This document shows, in pieces, positions 1-13,177 of a DNA stretch of 64,000 nt. Origin of the DNA: Diphasiastrum complanatum (taxonomy: Eukaryota > Streptophyta > Lycopodiopsida > Lycopodiales > Lycopodiaceae); contig CM055093.1 of NCBI GenBank assembly GCA_029204225.1, positions 17,447,041 through 17,511,040 on the forward strand, in the 5' to 3' direction. The position numbers and the translations under genes were made by a program. Numbering within the stretch: the first letter of the stretch is position 1; each line of letters starts with the position of its first letter. Under the pieces are notes generated by a model. That model was given only the letters and a program-made list of their open reading frames with translations. It had not been told where the DNA came from and did no database searches.

Positions 1-1900
<1,900 letters not shown>

Positions 1901-1972
<72 letters not shown>
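1901..1972. repeat. (AC)n microsatellite
   Basis: An uninterrupted AC run of about 72 bp. The 5' LTR of element A begins two bases after it, so the element either inserted at the edge of the microsatellite or the repeat has grown up to the LTR. Confidence 0.97.
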
Positions 1973-1974
<2 letters not shown>

Positions 1975-1977
<3 letters not shown>

Positions 1978-2708
1978 TGGAGGGTTTGCGGATCCCAAGG
2001 CAACTCTACCCTAGTTAATAAGTGACAGGGATTTGGCACCCTACATGTGTAAGTCCAACCCGATGATCACATAGTTATTTGATTAGTTAAAAGTCAATAA
2101 AAGGACTTTAGGCCTTTTTGCGGGACTTTTAATGTCGCAAGGCCTAAATGTCAAGTTAGTGAATAAAGTTGGGTTTCCCTCCAATTTGGATGATTCCTGC
2201 TCTTTTTTAAATTTGAATAATTAGGGAGGCAGAAATGGACCAATAGGATTCAAAGGCTATGGTCCTCCTCTCTACTATAAAAAGAGACCAACTCGAGTTG
2301 CTCCTCATGTTCATTTCCTCATTTCAATAAAGCAGATTGGATCTCTTTAGGAATGGATTGATGAATGTCCTTGCTCTCTATCACTTTTCTTCCATCTTCC
2401 ATGCTTTCTTTGGTTTTTGCTAATTGTTGGATCTGATTGTTATTGGAATTGTATGTTATTATACTTTTTATGAGAGAGAAAGGGAGAGAGAAAAAGAGTA
2501 AGCTATCTTATTGTGGATGTGTAGTGTTAATGGATCGTAGGGTTAATGGATGTTAGAGTTAGATGTGAATCCTCCTTCCATGTTGAAATATGAACTATAC
2601 TATCACTCTCATGGGAACGAACTTACGTGTGACAACTAATCTCGTCTCTTTGATGCTAGATTGACTAGATCTTGGTTTGAGGTTAGGCAAGGAAAGAAAT
2701 CCACTACA
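1975..2708 (+). repeat. Element A 5' LTR
   Basis: Begins TGTTGGAGGG and ends about CTACA, four bases before the primer-binding site; about 734 bp. A TATA-like tract (CTATAAAAAG, about 2275) followed by a pyrimidine-rich region fits an LTR promoter. The first 120 bp recur at 6692. Confidence 0.75.
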
Positions 2709-2712
2709 ATTT

Positions 2713-2730
2713 TGGCGCCGATGCCGGGGA
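2713..2730 (+). promoter_or_regulatory. Primer-binding site, tRNA-Asp type
   Basis: TGGCGCCGATGCCGGGGA differs by one base from the complement of the 3' end of plant tRNA-Asp(GUC). The same site, also with one or two changes, occurs at 32242 and, reversed, at 34747. Confidence 0.85.
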
Positions 2731-3898
2731 GCTACGCCAATTTTTCAGTTTACAACATGTTTGTTGGATGGTTAGCTTGCATTAAGCATCTTGTCGTGGC
2801 ATGAATAGTATTAGATCTGCATTTAGGATTAGTTTGGGAGTGATTTTGCTTGATTTGAGTGAATTTGCTTGTTTGAAATCTAATTAGATTGTTAAACAGA
2901 GAAAGCTATTCAGATCACCAATCTTAAGATCCATTTGGATCTGAGATATGAGAGAAAATAACAAAAATCGGTCAAATCTGCTAGATTTTAGTCAAAAGGA
3001 GACAAAAAGCGTCATCAGAGCTTATAACTTTTTGCCCTCTTTCAAGAAACCTTCGCCGAGTTGCAGACACCTTCGGTTTTGTTCACAGAACGTTCAGTTT
3101 GAAGGGCAAAGATTGATTCCTAGCAGATTTCCAGAAACATAAAAAAAATCGTCAAAAAACACCAAAAAATCATGAAAACTCTAAAAATACAGAAAAAGAA
3201 CCTTCGCCCGATTCATTGTGCATAGGTGTGATTCAGATCTATCTACTGCCAGGTCGGCAAAGAATAATACAAAAAATAAAAGGATTTTCAAAAAATCAGT
3301 TGTCATATTGCCATATTTTTGTGCAAAAATACCAGTATTACTCGATCCTTCGCCAGAACCCTCGCCGAGTTTTCAAAACATTCTATTCATAGTAAAATAC
3401 TATTTTTAGTTCGGCGAAGATTTTTTTTGTTCATATCGTAGAAAATCTTGAATTTTACCCTCGCCAAATTAGAAAAACTGTATTTTCTTGTGTTCCGGTT
3501 TTTCAGAGTTTTATCCGTGTTCGATCTTTCATCTGAGAGGTCGGCAAAGTTTATTACTTGAGAAATTGTCAGAAAAGTTGATTAGAGAGTTTTTTTTTTT
3601 CAAAAACAGCACCGTCGAACCTTCGTCTAGTGAAGCTTCGTTAGTCCTATTTTTAGGTTCTGATTTTCCAGATCAAGTCTCTGTCAAAATTTGGGTCAAA
3701 TATGATATATTCTGATTTGGATTCTGAGAAATTTTTCATTTCTGAGAAGTATCGATTGATTGAATTTCGAAATCTTTTTCACGATATAGAAATCAGATTC
3801 TTCGAAAGTGGAATAGATCTAGCAGATCTGATCTGAGATAGTGCTTGATTGAAAAATCTAGATCCAATCTCATTGTCTGCTTGATCTAAATTGTAAAG
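2731..3898 (+). other. Element A untranslated leader with recurring CTTCGCC / GGCGAAG motifs
   Basis: About 1.17 kb between primer site and gag start without a convincing open frame. Short motifs of the form CCTTCGCCGAG or CCCTCGCCAAA recur several times, and the complementary form TCGGCGAAG also appears, so parts could pair. Element B's leader has an analogous set built on CTCTCGCA / TGCGAGAG. Confidence 0.55.
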
Positions 3899-5230
3899 AT
3901 GGATGCCCCTAAAACTGGTCCGAGAGGTGCTCCACAGGAAGTCAATCCAATTATTGTTAGAAGAGCACCCCATTTGGATCTACCCAAATATAACGGATAA
4001 ACAGATCCAGTTAGATTTCTTCAGTTCTATGTTGAATCCTGTGAAGTTTATGGCGAGATTTATCTTCAAGATAAACTTAACCTGTTTTCTATGGCCTTAA
4101 TAGGCGCAACACAAGATTGATACTATAATCAAGATGAAACTGAGCGTACAAATTGGGAGGTTGTTAAACGAGCCCTTATCACACGGTTCAAACCGTGGAG
4201 GTTTATGGAAGACCCTTTTCTACTTTTAAGTAAAATTAAAATGGGAAAGAGAGAAATGGTTTGAGATTACATTGAACGGGTGAAACGTTTTAGATCTGAG
4301 TGCGAACTTGAGCTGATTAACGAAAATGCCATGATTATGTGATTTTTGTCAGGTCTACCTAAACGGATCAGACGTGAGCTAAAACGCCATAATGAGTATG
4401 CACTCTTGCAAAATGCCATGGACGATGCCATTCGGGAGGAGGATGAAGATTCAGATGATGAGTCGAATATCAATATGTTGCCTTATACAACAAGGCAGAC
4501 TACTACGACATCCACCACTATTGCATCAACGAATGCCAATGCTACTGCAGAAATGATGCTCAACGAGTTTGAGAAACTTGGGAAGAACCAGCAGAAACAG
4601 ATGGAAAAGTTGCAATCGCAATTTGATGAGAAGATCAAAGCATTAGAAGATTTCCAAGGAAAAGCAAACAAGGAACCTGAAAAGTTTGCAAAGACTTTTC
4701 CTACCAAGGAAAATGTCTGGTGTTCTATTTGTACAAAAACTCACATAGTGAATGAGTGTCCTCAATTGAAAAAACGAATGGAAATCAGTGTTTGCCATTT
4801 GTGTAACTCGCCTAATCATGAGATTGCTTTTTGTAACTTCAACCCTCGGATAATTCATCAACGGTATGCCCAAATGGGATATCAAGAACCACAGTATGGA
4901 GGAAATCCAGTAGCTAGACCTCGACGATCTACTCTTGGATATCCAGAACGCTTAGCCTTACCTGCCCCACCAAAGCACTCCGCTCCTCCTACCAATTTGA
5001 TGGAACCAGAACTGTACATAAGTGCTGAGCAATGGAACTATGGTACTAATTAAGAAGGTGGATCTTTAGAACAATATGTTATTTATGCTGCCGCTCAACA
5101 ACAAGCCTCTAGAAATTGGACCAGAGCATCACTTGGATGCTTTGCATGTGGAGAAAATCATAGAGTAGCAGAATGTCCAAATAAAAAATTTTTTGTACCA
5201 GACCAGCAGCTCAGAATAAACCAAGTGCAT
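3899..5230 (+). pseudogene. Gag of element A, with in-frame stops
   Basis: The capsid and nucleic-acid-binding part of a Ty3/gypsy-type Gag. The frame starts at an ATG at 3899. It runs through the usual gag core (PVRFLQFY near the start, then KRALITRFKP, then KMGKREMV-DYIERVK) into a region with Cys and His pairs (CSICTKTH, CHLCNSPNH) and, after one more stop, a CCHC-like knuckle (CFACGENHRVAEC, about 5140-5175). Stops interrupt the frame at 3998 (TAA), about 4118, 4262 and 4340 (TGA) and 5051 (TAA). The TGA stops sit where the related element B or family logic expects Trp or Arg, which fits cytosine deamination. The intact stretch 4346-5053 is 235 codons. Element B carries a clear relative. 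Confidence 0.8.
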
Positions 5231-5232
5231 CC

Positions 5233-6496
5233 TTGATGGTGGTCACCAGAGCACAGAAGCAGAAAGAACCAGTAGCAGATCCAGTACCTGTTGATTCTAT
5301 ACCATTGAACGATACACCAACAACATCGGGAGTATATCCAAATCTTCATACAGAAAAACGAAGATATCAGGATATGAGGCAGTGGATTAAACATCTGCAA
5401 GAAGAAGAGGAGCTTGAAGCTGCTGAAGCAACAACAAAAGTTCGTTCTTCACCATTGCAGCACCAAGAAATTCACGTACGGTTATGAATGACCAATTGCA
5501 TCATCATGAAGAACCCTTCAAGATGACTGAACCAGAAGTACCGCAAACAGAATCGCTCATGAACATTTTGTCTAGCAAGATCAAAATTTTATTGAGAGAG
5601 TTCCTGAAGTTGGTGCCAAAAGCAAAAGAAGTCTTAGCACAAAAGTTAGTTCAAGAAGAACCAGAAGTGCATCAGGAGCCACTTTTTTGTGCTGGATTTG
5701 AAGAATCTAACATGTTGGAGCCGCTTGGGAAAGTGAACAAAAGAATATCACTCTACCAATATAGCATAGACAATTTCCTAAGGAAGCAGCTGTGATAGAT
5801 GGCGGTTCAGAAGATAATCTGATATCTACAAAGCTATGTGCAAAATGGGGTCTTACAAAGATCAAGTCTGCGACTTTTGCTATTAAGCTAGCTGATCAAA
5901 CAACAGTTCGTCCGCGAGACATGGTTGAAGATATACCTGTCAGAATTGAGGAAGTACAGTTTGTCATTACTTTCGTAGTGATGGACTTACTAGAAGCGCC
6001 AAATGTCTACCGAGTTCTATTGGAATGTCCATGGTTACGAGTTGCACAAGTAATTCATAATTGGGGTACCGAAAAAATCACTTTTGAAAATCGTGAATGT
6101 GCAGTTAAAGTAAATCCTACAACTTGGACTATCAAACCAATGGTTCAAAAAGAGGATGATGATTCATCAACAATGGATCACACTTGTGACCGACCAGAGA
6201 AAAATTTGGAAGTTCATTACGATTCTCAAACGGATACTGTCAACTGGAAGGAAGCTCTTGCAACTATTGATTGTACAGCAGGATATATGTGTCAACAAAA
6301 TAATCAATCAGATTTGAGTGAGATTTCCTTATTGGATCGAACTTTGGATACACCTATCACGTTTCCATTGAACGTGCTGAATTTAGCCTGGATATCAACG
6401 GAACCTATACCAGATCCGATTGAAGATGATCTCATACTTGTGAGCCATGCCTTGACTTATGATGACAATGCAGAACTTATGGATGAGAGATTCTAA
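5233..6496 (+). pseudogene. Linker and retropepsin-like protease of element A
   Basis: Three overlapping frames (5233-5487, 5484-5795, 5792-6496) form one broken coding region. The first two are charged linker sequence. The third holds a retroviral-type aspartic protease: a VIDGGSEDNLIS active-site loop (usual form DSGS or DTGA) at its start and LLECPWLRVAQV about 90 residues later, matching the second conserved ILG-PWL motif. A further 120 residues are acidic and unrecognised. A short continuation in another frame (to about 6640) ends before the polypurine tract. The protease would process Gag in the particle. No reverse transcriptase follows, although it normally does in gypsy elements. Confidence 0.7.
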
Positions 6497-6691
6497 ATCA
6501 TATGGATCCGACCAAATTTGGAGTGCGTAATGTTCCTGATGAACCAACAACAAAACCGCCTAAAGTAGTTATATTGAAGGATCGACTTTATGGAGAAGGT
6601 GCAGTACCATTAAATCAAGATTCAGCGCGTAACAAATAAAAGTCCCCAATAACTGCATCTCGCAGGTGTCACCAGTTTTGGTGGGGGATAC

Positions 6692-6815
6692 TGTTGGAAG
6701 GTTTGCGGATCCCAAGGCAATCCTAACCTTAGTGAATAAGTGAGAGAGATTTGGCACCCTGCGTGTGTAAGTCCAACCCGATGATCACATAGTTATTTGA
6801 TTAGTTAAAAGTCAA
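6692..6815 (+). repeat. Element A 3' LTR, truncated
   Basis: Repeats the first 120 bp of the 5' LTR with about ten substitutions and is preceded by a purine tract (GGTGGGGGATA). The match stops at about 6815, where copia element E begins. No target-site duplication can therefore be read. Confidence 0.85.
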
Positions 6816-7760
6816 ATGACAGGTGATGAAGATTCTTCTGGAACAATGTCCTTGCCTTTGATGTCGATGAACTGATCCTCGATAAAAACAATATCCATCC
6901 CGGTTATACAAGATTTGCTGGGTATCAGGATCATACAGCTTGTATGTATTATCAGATGAAGTATATCCAATCAGGATGGTCTTGAGACCTTGGAAGTCCA
7001 ATTTCTTCCTCGTGTCTTTTGGGATCTGCGCATAGACAATGCATCCGAACACTCTTAGATTCTTCATAGAAGGCTTAGAGCCTGTCCACACCTCATGGGG
7101 TGTCTTGCCTGAGAGGACCTTGGTCAAACATCTGTTCTGGACGTAAGCTGCAGTGGAGACAGCTTCGGCCCAGAATCTCTTGGGCAACGATGCATGCGCT
7201 AGCATACATTTGGCTGATTCAACTAGGGTACGGTTCTTCCTCTCGGCTAAGCCATTAGACTGAGGACTGTAAGGAGTGATGAATTGATGCTCAATGCCTT
7301 GGCTTTGGTAGTACTCCTTGAACTCGGTAGAGATATATTCTCTACCATTGTCTGACATTAAGGCCTTGATCGTTCTTCCAGTCTCTTTCTCTGCACACTC
7401 CTTGAAGATTCTGAAGCAGTTGAAGGTTTCTAATTTCTTTTTTATAAAGTACACCATAGTCCTTCTGGAAAATTCGTCAATAAAAGTTATAAAATACTTT
7501 GCATCCTTCAACGACGGATTTTTCATCGGGCCACAAATGTCTGAATGTACAATGTCTAGCAATCCTCTAGCAATATGTTCATGGCTTGATTTAAATGGTT
7601 TCCTAGTCTGTTTACCAACTAGACAGTCTTGATAGACAGGTAACTCGACTTTATCATGAGGATAGTCGAGATCAAGAACAATAGATTGTCTAAACATTTG
7701 TTGTACAACAACATGATTCAAGTGACTAAGTCTATAATGCCAAAGTAGACCTTTATTTGC
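6816..7760 (-). pseudogene. Copia integrase fragment of element E
   Basis: The reverse strand reads a pre-integrase motif (LWHYRLSHLNH, around 7740), then the integrase core with its D-D-E residues in IVHSDICGP, MSDNGREYIS and NGLAERKNRT, then the conserved copia stretches FWAEAVSTAAY, GKTPHEVWTG and the FGCIVYAQIP/YKLYDP region. About 300 codons are open. The integrase would insert copia cDNA into the genome. The frame fails close to element A's 3' LTR, and the reverse transcriptase that normally follows is absent. Confidence 0.85.
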
Positions 7761-8150
7761 ATGAATAGAAGTATTGAGCGCCTGACTAGAGGCAGAAAAG
7801 CAATGACTTAATTATACAAGTATCCATGCCTCATTCCGAGTGCTAGAATCTTGTCTATCCTATAAACTACTTTGCACTAATCACATTCGAATTCTACTCT
7901 ATGTCCTAGATCTGTGATCCTGCTTACAGAGAGCAGATTCGTAGATAAGTTTGATACATACAAGACTTTAAAGAGTAGCTTAGATTGATCATTTGCAAAG
8001 CTCGATCTCACAGTACCTTCACTTTTAATAGCTTGTGTGCTATTATCACCAAGGTGAACATATTTATTGGTACTGTAAGAAAAAAGCCTATTACTAACAA
8101 TACAAAGAATTGATGCGCGAAAGCATCTACTTCGTCTATCTCTGATAAGC
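6816..8150 (-). mobile_element. Element E: Ty1/copia fragment, reverse strand
   Basis: A reverse-strand copia fragment covering the end of the protease region, the pre-integrase zinc domain, integrase and the integrase-RT linker. It is cut at both ends and no LTR is visible. Frame breaks lie in the protease part (about 7740-8150). Confidence 0.8.
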
Positions 8151-8600
8151 TTCTGAGGCTATTATGTTTTTTGCTTGTTTCTCTTGCATCCGTGTTTTTT
8201 TTTTTTGAATACGCAAATGGTATTTAATATATACATATTTTTATAGGTGTGTAGATGAAGAAAGTACAAAGTGGATGTGCTATCTGTGGGAGATCGTGGG
8301 TGGCTGCTATCATTGTCAAATCTGTTTGCACAGTTGCATGGGATGAGCGTGAGAAGGCCGCGACGTCAGTCTTTGTTGAAATGAATGTTGGTGAAGATGC
8401 GAAAAATGAGACACTCTGACAAATGCCTTAGGATTTGATTTACAGGGTGCCTTCGCCTTTCTATTAGGGCACCTTCGGCATTTTGTAGGGTAGTGTCGTC
8501 TTTTTTTCGCCTGTCACAAATCACGTGTAAAAACACAGTGTCGCATTTTTCGCCTTTTTTGCATATGGAAATTTACTTGTATTTATGCAGACAGTCGCGG
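8151..8600. other. Non-coding junction sequence
   Basis: AT-rich, with a 14-base T run near 8195. Two imperfect direct copies of a sequence around TATGCAGACWGT lie at about 8575-8645, and GCCTTCGCC-type motifs are scattered about. No open frame of interest. Confidence 0.4.
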
Positions 8601-9440
8601 TTTTCGCCTGTCTTATTTTACATGTAAATATGCAGACTGTGCGACAACATGAGTAAAATGTAGCATGAATGGAGGCAGATTAAAATAGGATTTAGGAGAG
8701 TAGAGGAGATAAATCCAACAACATCTCGCATTTTTGGAAGTGTGTGTTCATGTGAGGCAGGGTAGATACAACATAAGAGTAAGAAATAAAGATGTCGAAG
8801 GATAGAATACATATAGTGGAACCATAAACTTGTTAGGTGTATCTTGAAACCATAAAACATAGAAATCGTTGATAATACACAATGGAGGAGGAGCAAAACT
8901 CCAACTCTTTTTTTATATAAAAAATATGTACATCCCAAAATTGCTAAGAGAATCACTGCTACTATCAATCTCGCTATAACACCTTACCTCGATTGATGAT
9001 TTTTGTCAGTAGGTACAACAGAAAAGCCTGCACACAGAAGACCAAAAAGTAAGTCTGAAAGTGGACATTCCATCTAAAATTTTTATTTGCGCCAACCGTA
9101 TTCATGAAACTTCTACTGTAGATGTATCAAAACATCTACAAAGAGTAGAATGCTTGTAAGAAAGACCTTTGAATCTGCCATCAATGCATTCATCGTTTGT
9201 TTGAAGGCTGGAGCCATACTCTCTGCTATTTTAAACATCGACAGAAAGTGCGGTTTTCCTCGTTATGATACATTCAAGTGCGTTCCAAGATGATTACCAT
9301 ATGCCTTGTAGTGAATCTGGCCATCCTTGAGATCTGGCTCAAGTGCGACATTTGGATGAGGGCTAGAAAGGCATAGATATAACATGGAAATGTTCAGAGC
9401 CCCATCATTGTCCTACAAATTTTCATCCCTGCAAACAGTT
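8600..9440 (-). pseudogene. Broken multi-exon host-gene fragment, membrane protein-like
   Basis: The reverse strand shows an exon-like stretch starting after a TTTGCAG acceptor (about 9440) and reading DLKDGQIHYKAYG. After one stop it continues MFKIAESMAPAFKQTMNALM and a hydrophobic run ending near 9115. About 110 bp on, after a TGTGCAG acceptor, come a short exon (KIINRG, donor GTAAGG) and then a strongly hydrophobic segment (AVILLAILGCTYFLYKK) that would span a membrane. I do not recognise the protein. A diverged, inverted copy of the 8690-9250 part lies at 17877-18350. There is no complete frame, so I treat it as a pseudogene or transposed gene fragment. Confidence 0.4.
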
Positions 9441-9989
9441 TTGACTAAGATTAGGTAAGATTGTATTCACCAAGGAGCTCAAATTTTTGCATACCCCATA
9501 TGCAGGTAGATAAGAGAATGACTTGTCTGTATCCATCATAAGAAGGAGAAGTCATTGAAGGGTAATGCCCGACAAACAGTTTTGTGGTTCTCTTGGTTGC
9601 ATAATTGTTTGAAAAAGAGCACACCATGTTACTAGAAGGGACTTTCAAATAGTAACATTTTCTCTTTAGTGAGAAAGAAGAAAATGAACAAAAGATGAGT
9701 TGGGTGTTAAATGAATTAATGTAACATAAATGAAAACTTTTGTATTTGATGAAGTTAAGAAATCTCCTAATATGAAATAGAAGATTTACAAAAGCTAGGC
9801 TCTGCAAATTCTAATTATTCAAAGCTATTCTGCCATGTTTACTATTTGTTTTACTTGGTCTCAAAGCCATAGTTGGCTTGTAATTATCAACACCACATAA
9901 GGCTACAACCCTCGCTGGGTTGGGGGTAGAAAGAAAACAGACCAATGCATTAGCTGTAAAAAAATTCCAGGTAATGCTGAGAAGCACAT

Positions 9990-10345
9990 CGTGTGTCATA
10001 AGATTAGAACACAAAATCATCCTAGCTGATGAGTTAGAGTTCTGAAGTGATTTTCAAGTCCGTTTTGGGACAATATAGGGATGCTATCAACGACTAACAA
10101 CAATGTATATCTCTCCTAATTTGATTGTCATGCAAGCTTATTAAAACCAAAAGCGCCAATAGATGTATGTAAAAGGGATCATATGATTTTGTTTGAGCTT
10201 TGTGAACAAAAAATAGCTACAATCTGGTCCATTTGCAATAAAGAGACGAAAACATTACCATATACAAAATTCAACTTCAGCTATCATACACGATGCATTT
10301 GTCTTCAACTTCGCTTTTTTATTTGAAGACAAAAATCAACGTCCT
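9990..10345 (-). repeat. Dispersed segment X, copy 1 (inverted relative to 18575-18915)
   Basis: About 350 bp of non-coding DNA matches 18575-18915 in reverse orientation, including the sequence around the CAAATGGACCA motif and ACAATATAGGG. It is duplicated together with the broken gene fragment but in a different order. Confidence 0.65.
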
Positions 10346-10369
10346 CATCCAGAATACATTTACTGTCAA

Positions 10370-10600
10370 TTTAAATTTTTTCGAAGAATCGAAGGACTCT
10401 TTATACTGTCAAGTCAAATTTTTCAAAAGACTCAAATTTTTCTGAAGACTCGAATTTTTGAGACTCGATTTTTTAGAAAGACTCGATTTTTTTTCCAAAG
10501 ACTCGAATTTTTCCAAAGACTAGAATTTTTCTGAAAACTAGAATTTTTTCGAAAATTAGAATTTTTTCGAAGGCTCTAATTTTTCCAAAGACTCGAATGT
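10370..10600. repeat. Degenerate short tandem repeat, AAGACTCGAATTTTTC type
   Basis: About twelve diverged copies of a 16-19 bp unit such as CCAAAGACTCGAATTTTT. Read on the reverse strand it gives a spurious VFGKIRVFEKI peptide repeat. Similar TCGAA/TCGATTTT-rich stretches occur at 18915-19410 and 25600-25790. Confidence 0.75.
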
Positions 10601-10705
10601 TAGGTATTGGAGATGCAAGATGTGCGGGATCAGCCATCATCCAAATTATCGGCCGCCACCTAGATCGGCCTCCATTGCTCGTCAACGACGGACACTCTTT
10701 ACTAG

Positions 10706-10708
<3 letters not shown>

Positions 10709-10750
<42 letters not shown>
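10709..10750. repeat. (AC)n microsatellite
   Basis: Twenty-one AC units, followed by a short TA-rich run (TATATATATATA). Confidence 0.95.
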
Positions 10751-10754
<4 letters not shown>

Positions 10755-10796
10755 CTATATATATATATAAAGATATTTGTGTGTCACATTTGTGTC

Positions 10797-10918
10797 TATG
10801 CATGGGGTAGGAGGATGCATGGGTGCATCCTTCTACCATCTATTTTTTCAAAAAAATTAACTAAAATTCTTAGATGCATGTAAGGGGAGGAGGATGTCTG
10901 CATCCTGCCCCATGCATG
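10797..10918. repeat. Small imperfect inverted repeat
   Basis: ATGCATGGGGTAGGAGGATG at 10798 and the complement of CATCCTGCCCCATGCATGC at about 10900 form arms of roughly 20-25 bp around about 60 bp. It could be a miniature element or chance low-complexity structure; no clear target duplication is visible. Confidence 0.35.
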
Positions 10919-10956
10919 CACATTAGTCCCCATCCTAATTCAAAATTCAAACAGGA

Positions 10957-11291
10957 TCTTACACATCAACATTTGTGGCCCGATGCAGACTGTTTCCACG
11001 GGGGGGCTCTCTATTTCCTAACCTTCATCGACGACTTCTCTCGAAGGACTACAACCTACTATATGAAGAACAAATCCGAAGCATTCAAGTTCTTTAAGCA
11101 GTTCAAGGCGTCTGCAAAAAACCAGACCCAGAAGAAGATCAAGACTCTACGCACAGATGGAGGGGGAGAGTACATCTCCACAGAATTCAAGGAGTTCTGC
11201 AAGGCCAACGGGATACTTCAACAATACACAACTAGCTACTCACCTCAGTCCAATGGTGTAGCTGAGCGGAAGAACCGGACACTCATCGATG
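10957..11291 (+). pseudogene. Copia integrase core, 5' part (element G)
   Basis: The frame reads YFLTFIDDFSRRTT, the charged KSEAFKFFKQFKASAKNQ stretch, the second catalytic Asp in RTDGGGEYIS and the Glu in NGVAERKNRTLI, then ends at F's insertion point. A G run near 11005 has shifted the frame upstream of it (ICGPM lies in another frame). The start of integrase and everything before it is missing. It is closely similar to element H at 28105-28420, so both belong to one copia family. Confidence 0.85.
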
Positions 11292-13164
11292 TTGAAATGG
11301 AAAAATAATCCATCTTGACTTTATGCTTGCTACAAACATTGTACCATGCAAGTATGTTGTTCCATAAATGCAAATGCCAAGTTTGGCCTAGATAGAACTC
11401 GAGCTATATGAATTTGACATATCTAGTTTGATGATTACAACTTGCATATAGATTGTAGACTTAGAATTAGCAAAATTATGCTTGTAGAAACTCGTGGCAT
11501 TTCACATGCATTAATTGTAAGTGATCCATAGTGACATGCAAGGCATGCACAAAGTGTAATGGACACATGCATGCTGATTTGTACATTTCTAGTTAGAACT
11601 AGGACACTTGGTAATAGTAGGTAGAGATACATGCATGAGATGTGACAAATGTCACATAGACTCTAGTTTTCACTTTAGATGTTATCAAAAGGTGGATGGA
11701 TGTGGTTCTACATCGAGCTACCTTGTTGGCTGATTCTGACGAATCCCCAAGATACTCGGACAGAGCAACTCAAAAGCACCTCTCACCTTAAACCGAGGAG
11801 GTCTCTAAGAAGACGAGACTAATGAAGACTGAGAGCCAAGAAATACTAGCTAGGAAAAACAAGTAAGAACTGTGTAAGCCTCATGGTGAATCCCGGAAGA
11901 TGGAATGACCATGTAGGAACTAGTATTTCTAAGCAAATGCAATAAATGCAAGTAGACCTCTCTTAAAGAAAGTAGAGTGAGCCACCTTTTGATGGTGACC
12001 TCTAGTGGAGAGCAATATTCCACTTGTAATTTGTGAAATGTGAAAATTTCTCTAGGATGCCACCTAAGAAGCTCTCTTGCTTATTTAAGAGACTCCCTCT
12101 TTGTGAAGAAGAGCTTTTTGCATTGTATCTACTCCATGCTTAATAAGAAGATTTTCCATGAGTTTGATGCTACACTAAGCTCCTTGATCATGATGGTTTT
12201 CTTGAGTGATGCCCCTATGATCATGCCCTTCCATTCATATTCTGTGTGGTTGTGGATTTAGAGTGGATTAATTTTTTTGCTTTCCTAGTTGTGGATTAGA
12301 TTTCTTGTTTTCTTGTGGATTAATGTAGGAGCCAACATTCAAGTAAACTAAATAGGCTAGAAATGTGACATAAATCTTGCATATTCTCTAACATTCTAAC
12401 TCCTGATGTTCTTGGGATGTCCAAGAATCAAAAGGCTGGTTAGTTTCTTGATTCTTGGACTTCTAACATGTTGTAATTTTGTTTCTTATTTTTTGTCTAT
12501 GCTTTTCAATCATATTTAGAGTAGTTCTGGTTTTGCAAGTAGATTAGTTTCCTTAAATTCGCTTACAACCTTAGGATCTTGAAAACTGAGCAACTGTGCT
12601 GCGTTGCAAATCTGACTTTGTTCACCATGGCTTGCTTCGTAACGGAGTTAATTGTTCCATTGGCAAGTGCTTATTCGTAAACAACAAAGTGTCGAGACCC
12701 TACAGTCATCCTCTGACAGGCTGGATGATTATACTACAACGTTTGTGCACGTAGACATGCAAATCTGAATCTGTGTGCAGGTTCAGATCCTTCAGTAAAC
12801 ATACCTCAAACTCCATAAATATGTGTAACTCTCCTCATATTTTTTGATGAAGAACCAAAGCTTTGTAGCTATCTCATGCCATTTTGGATCCACACAATTT
12901 TTGCTTGATATCTCTCTATCTTTCTCTCTCTAACTCGTGTTGAGGCTAATGCTAATACACTAATTTCTTGTACTTTTGCTCATTTATGATTCATTGCTAT
13001 CATTTTCTGATGCTTAGCATGCTAGATTGTGGTTAAGCCATAGCTTTTGTACTAGATCTTGCTAATCAATCTAGAATCAGGTTATTGTGCTAATCATAAA
13101 GCTTAATTAGATCTATCATACATGTGGATCATCCCCACACGTGTGAATTCTGAAAATTTTGTCA
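11292..13164 (+). repeat. Element F 5' LTR, enlarged by a solo LTR
   Basis: The outer parts (11292-11723 and 12802-13164) align with the 3' LTR at 15096-15882 with few differences. The extra 1083 bp is explained by the solo LTR at 11724-12801 plus one copy of its TACCT duplication. Confidence 0.9.
11724..12801 (+). mobile_element. Solo LTR inside F's 5' LTR
   Basis: It starts TGTTGGCTGATT and ends CAGTAAACA, with TACCT on both sides (11719-11723 and 12802-12806), so it is a solo LTR left by recombination of a full element. The equivalent site in F's 3' LTR is empty, which fixes both borders. A TTATTTAAG TATA-like box lies near 12085. A GCTTAATAAGAAG stretch downstream of it is also found downstream of the TATA box in element B's LTR, so the two may be related. 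The 73-codon frame at 12040-12261 within it is probably fortuitous. Confidence 0.9.
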
Positions 13165-13177
13165 TGGCATCAAAGCC
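13165..13177 (+). promoter_or_regulatory. Primer-binding site, tRNA-iMet-like
   Basis: TGGCATCAAAGCC directly abuts the LTR end. It differs by two bases from the usual copia TGGTATCAGAGC complement of initiator tRNA-Met. Confidence 0.7.

Larger units (their letters stand above)
1975..6815 (+). mobile_element. Element A: LTR retrotransposon with Gag and protease only
   Basis: The element has a 5' LTR (1975-2708), a primer-binding site for tRNA-Asp (2713-2730), a long leader, a gag region with a CCHC-like knuckle, a retropepsin-like domain, a polypurine tract (about 6679-6690) and the start of a 3' LTR (6692 on). The two LTR starts match over about 120 bp at roughly 92% identity by eye. Nothing like reverse transcriptase, RNase H or integrase lies between the protease and the polypurine tract, so the element looks non-autonomous, comparable to the Gag-only terminal-repeat (TR-GAG) elements described in plants. 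The 3' LTR is cut off at about 6815 where reverse-strand copia DNA begins. The gag frame carries several stops, so this copy is dead. Confidence 0.82.

Noticed and set aside
10473-10883. Open frames across the AC repeat and the TCGAA tandem repeat
   Set aside because: The translated peptides are products of simple repeats.
12040-12261. 73-codon frame in the solo LTR
   Set aside because: LTR DNA downstream of a TATA-like box; no family similarity.
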